This document shows, piece after piece, positions 44,976 to 54,721 of a DNA stretch of 55,977 nucleotides. Made by a program: the position numbers and the translations under genes. Source of the DNA: an uncultured Porphyromonadaceae bacterium (GTDB lineage Bacteria; Bacteroidota; Bacteroidia; Bacteroidales; Muribaculaceae); contig CAMWTI010000003.1 of NCBI GenBank assembly GCA_947177135.1, positions 1-55,977 of the forward strand. Reading direction: 5' to 3'. The first letter of the stretch is position 1. Every line of letters begins with the position of its first letter. The notes beneath the pieces are model-generated. The model had not been told where the DNA came from. It made no database searches and saw only the letters and a list, made by a program, of their open reading frames with translations.

Positions 44976-45770
44976 ATGAATAGAGATATCGCAGAACTGC
45001 TGCTTGCGGAAGCACATCGCATAAATTCGCCTGAATTCATCGCCGACGACCCGGTGAGGTTTCCGCGCGAATTCATCAGTTCCAAAGCCGACGCCGAGAT
45101 TGCGGCGCTGCTGGCCGCACACCTGGCATGGGGAAACCGCAGAATGATCTGTCGTGACGCCGACCGTCTGATCTCAGGTCTGATGGAGTCGCGACCTCAT
45201 GCCTGGATGATGGACAAGGCCTATGAAGACGTCGACGATGACGTCAACATCCACCGCACTTTTTTCGGCCGCAATCTAAAGCATCTGATGCGCGGATTGC
45301 ACGCCATATATTCACGCTATGGCACTCTCGACGATTTTTGCCGCCGCTGCGGGGCCGCCGGGGCCGAACTGCCGGCCTGGCATCTGGCCGAGGCGGTCAA
45401 CAGCGTGCTCGCCGAAGCGAACGATGGCCGGACCGACAGCCGCTGTCTGCCACTGAACCTGCGCACGACCGCACTCAAGCGCCTCAACATGGCATTGAGG
45501 TGGCTCGTGAGGCGCGACGGGATTGTCGATCTTGGCCTGTGGGAATCATTGACACCTGCACAACTATACATTCCGGTGGATGTGCATGTGGGAAATGTGG
45601 CGCGTGAACTCGGGCTGATTTCGCGTGCGGCCAACGACCGCGTCACCGCCATTCTGATCACCGAGCAGATGCGCGCCATCAGTCCGGAGGATCCGGCTCT
45701 GCTCGATTTCGCCCTGTTCGGCATCGGAGTGACGTCAAAGAGTGTGTTGCGGAACGGGATCCCTCAGTAG
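44976..45770 (+). CDS. TIGR02757 / DUF2400 family protein
   Basis: The 264-aa product matches the DUF2400 family: DPVRFPREF near the start, ALLAAHLAWGNRRMI, LMRGLHAIY, RLNMALRWLVRRDGIVDLGLW and LYIPVDVHVGNVARELGL. The last parts resemble a helix-hairpin-helix DNA glycosylase-like fold, so a nucleic-acid role has been suspected for the family; none is shown. The ORF track start (44847) overlaps GH110; the ATG at 44976 follows a -7 box closely. It interrupts the glycan locus on the opposite strand and is probably unrelated to it. Confidence 0.88.
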   Translation: MNRDIAELLLAEAHRINSPEFIADDPVRFPREFISSKADAEIAALLAAHLAWGNRRMICRDADRLISGLMESRPHAWMMDKAYEDVDDDVNIHRTFFGRNLKHLMRGLHAIYSRYGTLDDFCRRCGAAGAELPAWHLAEAVNSVLAEANDGRTDSRCLPLNLRTTALKRLNMALRWLVRRDGIVDLGLWESLTPAQLYIPVDVHVGNVARELGLISRAANDRVTAILITEQMRAISPEDPALLDFALFGIGVTSKSVLRNGIPQ

Positions 45771-45785
45771 GTATACCGGATGATT

Positions 45786-47360
45786 CTATGATCCCTCTGC
45801 CGGCTGGCTCGCAGCCGCCGGGCCGAAACTGAAGCCGCGGCTTTCAAAGAAAGGACGCAGTCGGTCTATATCGGCGCGCAGTTCATCGAATGAAATCTCT
45901 TTTCCAGTATGCCACATGATCTGGATTAAAGCGAAAATACGTGGAAACACGCGGCTGTCGATCATCCGTTCGGTGACTTCATAATCTGTCCACAAAGCGC
46001 AGGTAGCGCCTATGACGCGTGGATCAGCCTTGTCAAGGACAACAGACATCGGATTGCGGAGATAGGCGTCCTCAATGTCAAACGTGCGGTCCGGACCATA
46101 TCCGGCCCACGGTGTGACAGGGAAGTTCAGATAGTTATAGTAATTCGGGCTTAAAATAACCTCATGTCCGGCCTTCAGGGCATTGCGTACCGCAAGATCT
46201 CCATTCTTTCTGAAGTTCCACCATTGCACAACGCAATTGTCTGGAAGGATATAGCCCGGAGAATCCATCACATCTCCCCATAATATGGCCTTGCGTCCTA
46301 TGGATTTCAGATGAGCAGCCATTTGAGCAGCAAACCAGAGCTGAAGATCGTGAGAGTCGTTAAGCCCGACGTCCTTTATCCGCTTGATGCAATGGGGGCA
46401 TTTGTCCCAGTTGCCTTTTGGCGCCTCGTCACCGCCGATGTGTATGTATTCCGACGGAAATATGTCGCAGATCTCATTCAGTATGGTCTTCAGCATAACT
46501 ATGACAGTGTCTTTTCCCGCACAGAAAATGTTGTCGGAAAATCCGGTTTCAGGTATTTTTATATCTTTGCCTGCACATGATGCCCATGGATATGCTGCCA
46601 GAGCCGCTTCGGAATGTCCAGGCATATCAATCTCAGGAACAATCTGCACTGCTCTTTGTCTGGCATATTCCACAATTTCCATCATTTGTGTTCTGGTATA
46701 ATATCCCGTCTGGCCGGGCCTGGTTCCGACATTCGATCCGATGGATGTCAGATCGGGATATGCCATAATCTCAGGCCGCCATCCGAGACCTTCGGTGAGA
46801 TGCCAGTGAAAGCGGTTGAGTTTGAGCATTGAAGCCATATCAATGTATTTCTTGATGGATTCTATCGATTGCCACTGACGCCCTGAATCAAGCATAAAAG
46901 CCCGCCAGGCACATCTTGGAGAATCGCTGACAGTCATGCAGTCAACAGTCTTGTGTCCCGCAGTAAGCTGTGCCAATGTCTGCAAAGCATATATCAGTCC
47001 GGAATAGTCAGATGCGGTTATTTCGGCCCCGTCACCTGATATAGTCAGCCTGTAGGCCTCATTAGCCATGTTGACTGCTTGTTCGCAGCTTTTATGCCTT
47101 ATCTCGGCGTTTCTGCCGACAATGGCCTCGAGGACCGACTGTGACGGAACATGCAGGTCTGGAGAATGCACAAATGTGATGCAGACCGTATCTCTGAGAC
47201 TATACTCTCCCTCATGGCGGATTATTGACTGTGGCGTCGGCAAAACCCCGCATCCGTCATTCAGAGCGGCATTGGCATCAATGTTTCCGCCTGCAAATAT
47301 GACCAGGCATGCCAGAAGTCGTGATAATGCTTTATTTAAGATTTTCGTTGTGAAACGCAT
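45786..47360 (-). CDS. GH20 beta-N-acetylhexosaminidase
   Basis: GH20 enzymes release terminal beta-GlcNAc or beta-GalNAc by substrate-assisted catalysis. The 524-aa product has a signal peptide (LLACLVIFAGGNIDANA) and an N-terminal GH20b-like domain (VLPTPQSIIRHEGEYSL). The catalytic barrel has NRFHWHLTEGLGWRPEI, EIDMPGHSEAALAAYP and the catalytic pair D311-E312 in HIGGDEAPKGN. The tail is short. It is downstream of susD on the same strand but separated by 265 bases holding its own promoter. With GH110 it suggests degradation of host glycan termini. Confidence 0.95.
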   Translation of the reverse strand: MRFTTKILNKALSRLLACLVIFAGGNIDANAALNDGCGVLPTPQSIIRHEGEYSLRDTVCITFVHSPDLHVPSQSVLEAIVGRNAEIRHKSCEQAVNMANEAYRLTISGDGAEITASDYSGLIYALQTLAQLTAGHKTVDCMTVSDSPRCAWRAFMLDSGRQWQSIESIKKYIDMASMLKLNRFHWHLTEGLGWRPEIMAYPDLTSIGSNVGTRPGQTGYYTRTQMMEIVEYARQRAVQIVPEIDMPGHSEAALAAYPWASCAGKDIKIPETGFSDNIFCAGKDTVIVMLKTILNEICDIFPSEYIHIGGDEAPKGNWDKCPHCIKRIKDVGLNDSHDLQLWFAAQMAAHLKSIGRKAILWGDVMDSPGYILPDNCVVQWWNFRKNGDLAVRNALKAGHEVILSPNYYNYLNFPVTPWAGYGPDRTFDIEDAYLRNPMSVVLDKADPRVIGATCALWTDYEVTERMIDSRVFPRIFALIQIMWHTGKEISFDELRADIDRLRPFFESRGFSFGPAAASQPAEGS

Positions 47361-47443
47361 TGTGTTATGTGGGAAATTACGGAACTGGCAAAAAATGTAT
47401 ATGTGACGGTGTTTTCAATTCTTCCGTGTTTTTGTCAGTAGCA

Positions 47444-47475
47444 CAAATTTACATACTTTTCGCAAGACTACCAAG
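47444..47475 (-). promoter_or_regulatory. Promoter of the GH20 gene
   Basis: On the minus strand CTTG (47475-47472), a 20-base spacer and TAAATTTG (47451-47444) fit the consensus with one mismatch. The GH20 ATG is 83 bases downstream. The rest of the 47361-47625 gap holds no gene that I can see. Confidence 0.65.
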
Positions 47476-47625
47476 AAAATCAGCCACTTGGTTTTGCCCC
47501 AAATGACTGATTGCGTTATTGTTGATTTAGGTTTTATATCGAACTCAATTTTCTGCCGGCCAGAATATCGAAAGCGGCCGCCACAGGGCATTCAGAGATA
47601 AAGCTCTACCCTGCGCGGAGGACGT

Positions 47626-49374
47626 CTACCAGCCCTCGTTCTGCGTCAGATTCCGATTGCGCTCCATTTCCACAAGCGGTATTGGCCACAGTTCATGCCG
47701 TGGCTGATATGTTCTTGTGTACATTAGATCGCCAAATATGTCAGTGGCATTTTTGACTGATTGGTCAAGCAGGCCCCAACGGCGCAGGTCCCAGTATCGC
47801 TGTCCCTCGCCGGCCAGCTCAAAGGCGCGCTCTCGGCGTATGCGTTCTGCCATGCTGTCTTTATCGTTGACAGCGAGCCACGGGGCACCGTCGTTCAATC
47901 CCGGCATTCCGACACGCGCTCGTATTTTATTGACTTCAACAACAGCTTTGTCAAGTTCTCCGGTTTCATTATATGCTTCGGCCAGCATAAGAATCACATC
48001 GCCAAGACGGATCAGCGGGAATTCATAGGGGGTACGGTTGTATTCTCCCCAGTATCCGTCAAGGTTCCCTGTCGGGATCCATTTTCGCCAGAAGTATGAA
48101 TTCCAACCTTCTGAATTCCGGATAAACGCCATAGCTTCCATCGGCGACCCACCTTTTGTCGGGTCAGCCAGCACAAACTGCTTGTCGGCGGGATTTGAGC
48201 CGGCATCAGTGCCGAGATAGTGTGAATATGGCGTGATCACGTTGAGGCAGAGACGCGGATCCCGCAGCCGGTAGGCGTCCATAACTTTAGTGGTGTCGCA
48301 GTCAAGCAGGTCGGTCACTGTCGTGCTCCCTTGGTCGATGGCGACAGTCATATATGCGCGCCGCACTTGAGAGTCTCCGTCGCTGAAGCCAGGGAATACG
48401 TCGTCCCAGTCAAAAGATGAGCCATCTCTGTTTTCATACATGTCGACAAGCGTTGTCGATGGCACTATGCAGTTGCTTGCGATAAGACGCATTGTGGATT
48501 TATTGCCGAAGTATCCGACGATGTTCAGCGCATAGCCGGCAGTGTTTCCGTCGATGGACTGTATGGAAAATATCATTTCCGGGCTGTGGGTTCCGTTATA
48601 CAGGCGAAACAATTCATTGTAGTCCGGGTGTAGCGAATAACCGTAGCTGTCGGTCTTGTCATATATTATCTCTTCAAAATCGGCTATCGCTTCATCCCAC
48701 TGTCGGTTAAACAGATATACTTTGCCTCGCAGTGCGTATGCCGCACCTTTTGTTGCGCGGCCAAGGTCGGCGTCGCCCCACCTGACAGGCAATTTCGCTA
48801 TTGCGTCGGTGAGATCGTCGATTACGTGCTTGCGTATTTCATCGGCCGGGCAGCGACTGGCATTCAGGCTGGCGAACTGCTCGTTGATGTTGCAGTTTTC
48901 ATCGTAATACGGCACTCCGCCCCAGCAATTAAGCATACGGAAATAGGCCATCGCCCTGAGGAATTTAGCCTCGCCTGTGACATTGTCGATGGTTTCCTGG
49001 CTTATCGGCATGTTTTTTACGTTGCGGATCACAGTGTTGGATCGATGCACCAGTTCATATAGATATTGCCAGTGATTCTGTACACCGGAGCTGTTGGATG
49101 CGAAGGAGGTGCCGCGAGAGATGTCGGCCCAAGGGGAGGTTCCGTCAGCAATGTCGCTGCACATGTCGAATGTGAATTCAAGCCCGAAACACCAGTCGGC
49201 CTTCATTGCCGCATACATGCCTACAGCAGCCTGACGCGCATGGTCTTCGGTTTGCCAGAATATCTGTCCAGACATCTGGTCACCCGGAATGTAGTCAAGG
49301 CTTTCGCAGCCGCTCATAATGGCCGTCGCGGCAAAAAATCCGGCCATAATATATGTTGTTGTGATTCTTTTCAT
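47626..49374 (-). CDS. SusD/RagB-family outer-membrane glycan-binding lipoprotein
   Basis: SusD proteins cap a SusC channel and bind glycans at the cell surface. The 582-aa product has a lipoprotein signal (ATAIMSGCESLDYIP). Family landmarks are RAMAYFRMLNCWGGVPYYD, a helical TPR-like core, and the C-terminal FPLIRLGDVILMLAEAYNE, RRERAFELAGEGQRYWDLRRW and PLVEMERNRNLTQNEGW. It starts three bases after the SusC stop, the standard order and spacing. Confidence 0.97.
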   Translation of the reverse strand: MKRITTTYIMAGFFAATAIMSGCESLDYIPGDQMSGQIFWQTEDHARQAAVGMYAAMKADWCFGLEFTFDMCSDIADGTSPWADISRGTSFASNSSGVQNHWQYLYELVHRSNTVIRNVKNMPISQETIDNVTGEAKFLRAMAYFRMLNCWGGVPYYDENCNINEQFASLNASRCPADEIRKHVIDDLTDAIAKLPVRWGDADLGRATKGAAYALRGKVYLFNRQWDEAIADFEEIIYDKTDSYGYSLHPDYNELFRLYNGTHSPEMIFSIQSIDGNTAGYALNIVGYFGNKSTMRLIASNCIVPSTTLVDMYENRDGSSFDWDDVFPGFSDGDSQVRRAYMTVAIDQGSTTVTDLLDCDTTKVMDAYRLRDPRLCLNVITPYSHYLGTDAGSNPADKQFVLADPTKGGSPMEAMAFIRNSEGWNSYFWRKWIPTGNLDGYWGEYNRTPYEFPLIRLGDVILMLAEAYNETGELDKAVVEVNKIRARVGMPGLNDGAPWLAVNDKDSMAERIRRERAFELAGEGQRYWDLRRWGLLDQSVKNATDIFGDLMYTRTYQPRHELWPIPLVEMERNRNLTQNEGW

Positions 49375-49377
49375 CGG

Positions 49378-52300
49378 TTAAAATGTGATGTTCAAGCCTA
49401 TGGAATATTGATGTACAGCCGGATAGCCAACGTTAGCACCCACTTCCGGATCAAGACCCGGGAATTGTGTGATTGTGAACAGATTGTCGATGCTTGTATA
49501 TATTTTCAGATTTTCCACGAAGAATTTCTTGGTAAGTTTTCTTGGCAGGGTGTAGCCCAGTTGTATATTTTTGCATCGGAGATATGCCGCGTTGTGCACG
49601 AACGCATCACTCGCTATATTATTCTTGCTGTTGGCATTGTTGCGCAATATGGGGTATTTGGAATTGTATGGGTTTTCTGGAGTCCAGGCGTTGTCGGTGA
49701 TATCTTTTATGAGAGACTGTCCCATCACGGTGACAAAGCGGAATGCCTGATTATTGTAATACACCTGATGGTTACCCACACCTTGGAACTGCACGCTGAA
49801 GTCTATTCCGCTCCACGACAGACCGAGCGATGCGCCATAGGTAAGTCTGGGGAGAGTTCCGTGGCCTATCTCCACCCGGTCGTCAGCGTCGAGTGATCCG
49901 TCGCCGTTTGCGTCGCGATAGAGGAAATCACCGAGTTCAGGGCGCTGATAGGTGGCGAAATAGTTCGGATTTTTGTCAACAAGCGACTGAACATAGTCCA
50001 GATCAGCCTGATCGCGCACGATCCTGTCAACGGTGATCACATACAGCTGGTTTATCGGTTTTCCTTCCTGGATCTTGTAAACACCGCTTATTGATGACAC
50101 GTCGCCCTGGAATTTTGTGACCGTATTATTGACAAAGCCGACGTTAAATCCGACACTATATGATACCTTGCCGATGCGGTCGCTCCAGTTCATGTCGATT
50201 TCAAAGCCTCTGTTGTTGACTTTGCCTGCATTCTGGTCGGGAACTATGCTTGTTCCGTGTTCCAAGGGAGCGGGCAATGATATCAGTATCCCTTTGGTGT
50301 CTTTGCTGTATATATCGACCGAACCACTCAGCCGGTTGTTGAAGAAAGCGAAATCGAGTCCTATGTTTGTCATGTATGTTTTCTCCCATGTGAGATTGGG
50401 GTTGGCCAGTACGGTCTGGGCCATGCCTCCGGCAATGTTGCCGTTCAAAACGTAATTGGCCGTTGCAAACAACGACTGATACATATAGTAGCTTGTGGAG
50501 GCATTGTTGCCGAGAGACCCGTATGAAGCCCTGAGTTTCAACAGTGTGAGCCATGACGCCGAAGGATTCATGAACCGTTCTTCTGAAATTCGCCATCCGG
50601 CGGATATTGACGGGAAGTAGCCCCATCGGCGGTCTGGCGCGAATTTTGACGATCCGTCGGCGCGCAGATTGGCTTCGAGAAGATATCGGTTGTTCCAGTT
50701 GAGATTGATGCGGCCGAAATATGACCGCATGGACCACTCTGTGTAGTTGCCGGTTATCGAGCCATTTGTCATGCCGGCGTCTATAGCACCTAGCGATGGG
50801 TCCACCAGGTCGTATTTGATATAATAATCCTGGTCATATTTATTATATTCCTGACTCATCCCGGCAAATATATCGACATCCAGCTTGCTGACATTGAACC
50901 GGTAGAGGGCTGTTAGGTCCGACGAACGGAAGGTGTTTTTGTAGTTGTAACGACGTATGTAGGTGCGTACCACTCCTTCGCGGATCAGTACCGGACCGTC
51001 CATTGTGAATCGGAACAGATCGCGGTCGGTCAGATGCTGTTCTTCATTCCGCTCCCAATGGTTGTAGGAGAATGAGCCTTGAACAGTCAGACCCTTGACC
51101 GGCGAAACCTTCGCAAACAGTTTTGTGACCGATCTTTTTGTTTTGGTCGGATAGTCGGTGTCATAGAACCACTGACGACGATATGGGTTGAAATTGCTGA
51201 CGTTTTCCTCTTCAGGGTTCTGTATGCCTCCATACAGTCCCGTGGCCGGATCATATAGCGTCATGCCCGGCACTGTGTTGAATGCGCCGGAGCCGAATAT
51301 CACGTCACCGCCGGCAGCGGCATTTTCCGACGACGGATTGTTTTTGTCGACGAACCCGAAGATATTGACGCCTGCCGACAGCCACGGCTTTATGTCGACC
51401 TCGATATTCGAACGCAACTGATAGCGCTGATAGTCGGTATAATATATCATGCCAGGGTTGTTGACGTATCCGATGGAAAGATTATATTTCACGGTTTTTG
51501 TACCGCCAGTCACCGCAATGTTGTGGCTCTGTACTACCGACGGATTGCGATAGATGTGGTCCTGCCAGTCGGTATTCGGATATACGGTCGGGTTTCGTCC
51601 GGCATCGTTGCGCCATTCGTCGATTTTTCCTTGCGAGAAACGCGGTGCCTGTCCGTTGGCGACCAGGCCGGCGTTCTGGATTTCCATGAAGTCGGCATAG
51701 TCGGTGACAAGGTTGAGTCTTTTTGCTACTGTCTCAAACGACACGTTGCCGCTATAAGTGATTCTGGGTGCACGTTCCGCGCCCTGCCGGGTCGTGACGA
51801 GAATGACTCCGTTGGCAGCGCGTGACCCATATATGGCACCGGATGCAGCGTCTTTCAATACGGATATATTCTCTATGTCCTGTGGGTTTATATCACTGAG
51901 AGCAATTCCGGTCATGCCGTCAACAACGACAAGAGGAGCGGCATTGTTCAGTGTGCCTATTCCTCTGACCAGTATGCTCTGAGACTCGAATCCCGGCGTA
52001 TTGCCACCGGAATTGGCGACAGTGAGTCCGGCAGCAAGTCCGGCCAGGGCGTTTGTGACATTAGTGACTGGACGATCTTCCAGTGCATCGATGTTAACCG
52101 ATGATACCGCTCCGGTCATGTCGACTTTTTTCTGGGTTGCATATCCGACCACAACGACTTCGTCAAATACAGAGTGGTTGCTCTGCATGACAATATGGTA
52201 ATTGCGCTTGCCAGGCGTTACTTTCACTTCCTGCAGTTCATATCCAATATATGATACCTGAAGAACGCATCTGTCTGGAATTCCGGAGAGACTGAATTTT

Positions 52301-52515
52301 CCATAAGCGTCAGTGACGGTGTTTTGTCCCGAATCGTTCATGACCGTCACCAGCGCGCCGATCAGATCTGCCCCCGCGTTGTCAGCGACCGTTCCAGTGA
52401 TTATAGAGTGCGTCGTGTCGCGAGTAGGCTCCGTCGGATGTTCAAGCTGCCGGGCAGGCATGTTGGCAGTTCCGACGGCAAATATTGTCAGCATTGTGAT
52501 TATTAAATGTTTCAT
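49378..52515 (-). CDS. SusC/RagA-family TonB-dependent outer-membrane transporter
   Basis: SusC imports oligosaccharides captured by SusD. The 1045-aa protein has a signal peptide (HLIITMLTIFAVGTANMPA). A carboxypeptidase-regulatory-like domain follows (IITGTVADNAGADLIGALV), then the TonB-box region VFDEVVVVGYATQKK and the plug with VLKDAASGAIYGSRAANGVILVTT, then a large barrel. No N-terminal sigma-interaction (STN) domain is seen, so anti-sigma/ECF control is not indicated. The ORF track ATG at 52545 lies inside the -7 promoter box, so the ATG at 52515 (MKHLII) is the better start. Confidence 0.97.
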   Translation of the reverse strand: MKHLIITMLTIFAVGTANMPARQLEHPTEPTRDTTHSIITGTVADNAGADLIGALVTVMNDSGQNTVTDAYGKFSLSGIPDRCVLQVSYIGYELQEVKVTPGKRNYHIVMQSNHSVFDEVVVVGYATQKKVDMTGAVSSVNIDALEDRPVTNVTNALAGLAAGLTVANSGGNTPGFESQSILVRGIGTLNNAAPLVVVDGMTGIALSDINPQDIENISVLKDAASGAIYGSRAANGVILVTTRQGAERAPRITYSGNVSFETVAKRLNLVTDYADFMEIQNAGLVANGQAPRFSQGKIDEWRNDAGRNPTVYPNTDWQDHIYRNPSVVQSHNIAVTGGTKTVKYNLSIGYVNNPGMIYYTDYQRYQLRSNIEVDIKPWLSAGVNIFGFVDKNNPSSENAAAGGDVIFGSGAFNTVPGMTLYDPATGLYGGIQNPEEENVSNFNPYRRQWFYDTDYPTKTKRSVTKLFAKVSPVKGLTVQGSFSYNHWERNEEQHLTDRDLFRFTMDGPVLIREGVVRTYIRRYNYKNTFRSSDLTALYRFNVSKLDVDIFAGMSQEYNKYDQDYYIKYDLVDPSLGAIDAGMTNGSITGNYTEWSMRSYFGRINLNWNNRYLLEANLRADGSSKFAPDRRWGYFPSISAGWRISEERFMNPSASWLTLLKLRASYGSLGNNASTSYYMYQSLFATANYVLNGNIAGGMAQTVLANPNLTWEKTYMTNIGLDFAFFNNRLSGSVDIYSKDTKGILISLPAPLEHGTSIVPDQNAGKVNNRGFEIDMNWSDRIGKVSYSVGFNVGFVNNTVTKFQGDVSSISGVYKIQEGKPINQLYVITVDRIVRDQADLDYVQSLVDKNPNYFATYQRPELGDFLYRDANGDGSLDADDRVEIGHGTLPRLTYGASLGLSWSGIDFSVQFQGVGNHQVYYNNQAFRFVTVMGQSLIKDITDNAWTPENPYNSKYPILRNNANSKNNIASDAFVHNAAYLRCKNIQLGYTLPRKLTKKFFVENLKIYTSIDNLFTITQFPGLDPEVGANVGYPAVHQYSIGLNITF

Positions 52516-52542
52516 ATGGGCTGGCATTGTAATGATTTTATG

Positions 52543-52550
52543 CAAAGGTA
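52543..52550 (-). promoter_or_regulatory. -7 box of the susC promoter
   Basis: TACCTTTG on the minus strand (52550-52543) fits the consensus. Transcription would begin near 52536, leaving about 20 bases before the ATG at 52515. No strong -33 box is seen, which would suit an activator-dependent promoter. Confidence 0.6.
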
Positions 52551-52680
52551 TATTCCGGTCAACCCATCATGAAAGATCTGTAAATAAACATCGGGAATGT
52601 GGCAATAAGAGGACATCGAGAAGAGCGGCAATCCAACCGCTCCTCCCGACGTCTTTCATGGTACAGAGATATGGGGCGAA

Positions 52681-53544
52681 TCAGTCCTGTTGAATAACAA
52701 GATAGTTTGTCAGGCTCCAGAATTGATCCGGGTCTGTTATTTTTATGATTTTTTTGCCGTCAATTTCGGTCATTTCATACGATGTTTCCGGATGATTTGT
52801 CAGAATTCGTGCCTTGGATGTGTTCAATGGCAATGTTTCAAGCATGCGCTTATCACTTACCTCGAACACATTTTTATCAAAATCACCTTTCATCACTTTG
52901 GTCTGACGCAGGAATCCCGATTCGATTATATGGTGTTTTTTCAGGTCGGACTTTGTGGCTATGATATAGTAGCAAGTGTTAAGTTCGTTTTCAAATCTAA
53001 CCGATGTTTCCTGCGCCACATCGCGTTCGTCGGTGATGGTTGATACGGTGGAATTGAGAGAGTCAACGGCATCGTTCAGCTCTCCGATTTGTGCGTTGGC
53101 GGCAATGAGCTGTCGTTTCAGGGCTTCAATTTCATCAATCTGTGAGTCAATCTGAATGCGCAGAGCATGGATTGTTTCCTGCAGCACGTTATTATTGATT
53201 GTCGAATTCTTGAGCTTTGATTCCAGTTCCTGCAGCTGCACCTTTCGCTGTTGGATCTTCTTTTTAAGCTTTGCAATGTCAGCAAGAATACGGGTTTTCT
53301 GTCCGGCAAGTTCATTCGGGCTGGTGGCCGCGTTGGCCATGAAGTTTTCAAGCTGTCGGATTTGTTCCAGACCGACAGAAATCTCTTTGACCAGAGCCAG
53401 AAGTTGGTCGCGCTCACCCAGCGCGGTGGCCAGTTCCTGCTTGCTCACTTCCTCCAACGACTGCTGCTGTCTGTCCAGCGTCCCATTGCAGGAAGAGAGC
53501 ATTGACATGAGTGCCGCCGATATTATAATGCGGTTGAATTTCAT
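52681..53544 (-). CDS. Cbp1-like coiled-coil lipoprotein (collagen-binding adhesin family)
   Basis: The 287-aa product has a lipoprotein signal (LMSMLSSCNG). A long coiled coil covers about residues 25-195 with heptad-type sequence (LAGQKTRILADIAKLKKKI, IDEIEALKRQLIAANAQIGELNDAVDS when broken into heptads). The conserved C-terminal domain has CYYIIATKSDLKKHHII, KGDFDKNVFEV, KARILTNHPETSYEM and ITDPDQFWSLTNYLV. This ending matches what I recall of the Bacteroides Cbp1 family, one member of which binds collagen. Binding here is not shown. It lies between susC and the divergent two-component genes. Confidence 0.8.
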   Translation of the reverse strand: MKFNRIIISAALMSMLSSCNGTLDRQQQSLEEVSKQELATALGERDQLLALVKEISVGLEQIRQLENFMANAATSPNELAGQKTRILADIAKLKKKIQQRKVQLQELESKLKNSTINNNVLQETIHALRIQIDSQIDEIEALKRQLIAANAQIGELNDAVDSLNSTVSTITDERDVAQETSVRFENELNTCYYIIATKSDLKKHHIIESGFLRQTKVMKGDFDKNVFEVSDKRMLETLPLNTSKARILTNHPETSYEMTEIDGKKIIKITDPDQFWSLTNYLVIQQD

Positions 53545-53647
53545 CTTGTTGAATCTAATAATTATTCAAATATCGTAAAATACCGGCCATGGCAATAGTG
53601 TATGTAAATAGACGGCACAAAAGTGTCAATGAACGGATTTGACGGCA

Positions 53648-53679
53648 TTTGCCGTTTTTAGGAAGTTATATTAATTTTG
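53648..53679 (+). promoter_or_regulatory. Promoter of the two-component system
   Basis: TTTG (53648-53651), a 20-base spacer and TAATTTTG (53672-53679) match the consensus exactly. Only four bases separate the -7 box from the ATG at 53684, so the transcript is predicted to be leaderless or nearly so. Confidence 0.8.
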
Positions 53680-53683
53680 CGGC

Positions 53684-54721
53684 ATGAAATCGTTAGAGCA
53701 AAAAACGAATCTGATTTTTGATCTTTTCTTCTGTGTTGTCATAATGCCGCTTCTGGTGTTTTTGGGCCCGGCACATTATTGGTGGACGATCTCTCCATTG
53801 TTTACTTGTCTGACGGTGTCATATCTCTATGGATGTTATTTCGTGACAAAAGCATTGTATCTGCCAAAGTTGATTCTGTCAAAGGCATATTATAAATTAA
53901 CGCTCATTATAGGCAGCCTTATAATTCTAACGTATTTTCTGACTTTGTATCCCCTGCCTGAAATGGATTTTGTGATACCCTCAATGAGCGAGTACCAGAC
54001 GCGGATGAGAAATTATAATATGGCAATCTCGGTCTGGTTCATGTTTTCGGTCATTCTCTGCTATTCGATAACTGTCGCATTCATAAAAGAGCTGTATAAC
54101 AGGCTATTGATGCAGAGCATCGTCGAAAACCAGCGCGACAAGGCTGAACTGGCGCTATATAAAGCGCAGATCAATCCGCATTTTCTGTTCAATACACTGA
54201 ATTCGCTATACAGCCTCGTGATCGGCACTTCTCAGAAAGCAGAGGACGCATTTATCAAGTTTACAGAATTGCTGAAATACACATACGTGACAGCTCAAAA
54301 TGACTGGGTTACGATCGGCGAGGAGATTGATTACATCAACAACTATATCGATCTGCAATTGATCAGGCTGGACAGCCATACAAATGTTATCCGCGATTGC
54401 GTTGTCGATGATGTCACGGCCAATATTCCTCCGATGATTTTTCTTACGTTTGTTGAAAACTCCTTTAAGTATGGAGCGTCGACAAGTCAGGATTGCGATA
54501 TTCTGATCAGATTACATCTGAATAATGGTGTGCTGGTTTTTGAAACGGAAAATAAAATAGTGAAACATTCCGACGAATTCCGTAAAGACATGCCTGTGGG
54601 CATCAATAACTGCCGCAGTCGGTTGTCGGGATTGTTTTTTGACCGATATGACCTACAAATCAAAGAAGAAGGCGGAGTTTTCCGGGTGTATCTTAAAATA
54701 AATCTTGCTGATCATGAGTAA
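53684..54721 (+). CDS. LytS-type membrane sensor histidine kinase
   Basis: The 345-aa protein has four hydrophobic segments in its first 145 residues. A His-kinase domain follows with INPHFLFNTLNSLYSL (phospho-acceptor H166) and an ATPase part with TFVENSFKYGAS and GINNCRSRLSGLF. The type lacks a periplasmic sensor domain, so any signal is read in or near the membrane. The response regulator gene overlaps its end by eight bases. It lies divergent to the Cbp1-like gene and beside susC. Confidence 0.94.
   Translation: MKSLEQKTNLIFDLFFCVVIMPLLVFLGPAHYWWTISPLFTCLTVSYLYGCYFVTKALYLPKLILSKAYYKLTLIIGSLIILTYFLTLYPLPEMDFVIPSMSEYQTRMRNYNMAISVWFMFSVILCYSITVAFIKELYNRLLMQSIVENQRDKAELALYKAQINPHFLFNTLNSLYSLVIGTSQKAEDAFIKFTELLKYTYVTAQNDWVTIGEEIDYINNYIDLQLIRLDSHTNVIRDCVVDDVTANIPPMIFLTFVENSFKYGASTSQDCDILIRLHLNNGVLVFETENKIVKHSDEFRKDMPVGINNCRSRLSGLFFDRYDLQIKEEGGVFRVYLKINLADHE

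Noticed and set aside
44924-45085. N-terminal extension of GH110 in the ORF track
   Set aside because: It overlaps the start of the divergent DUF2400 gene and would place the signal peptide 55 residues inside the protein.
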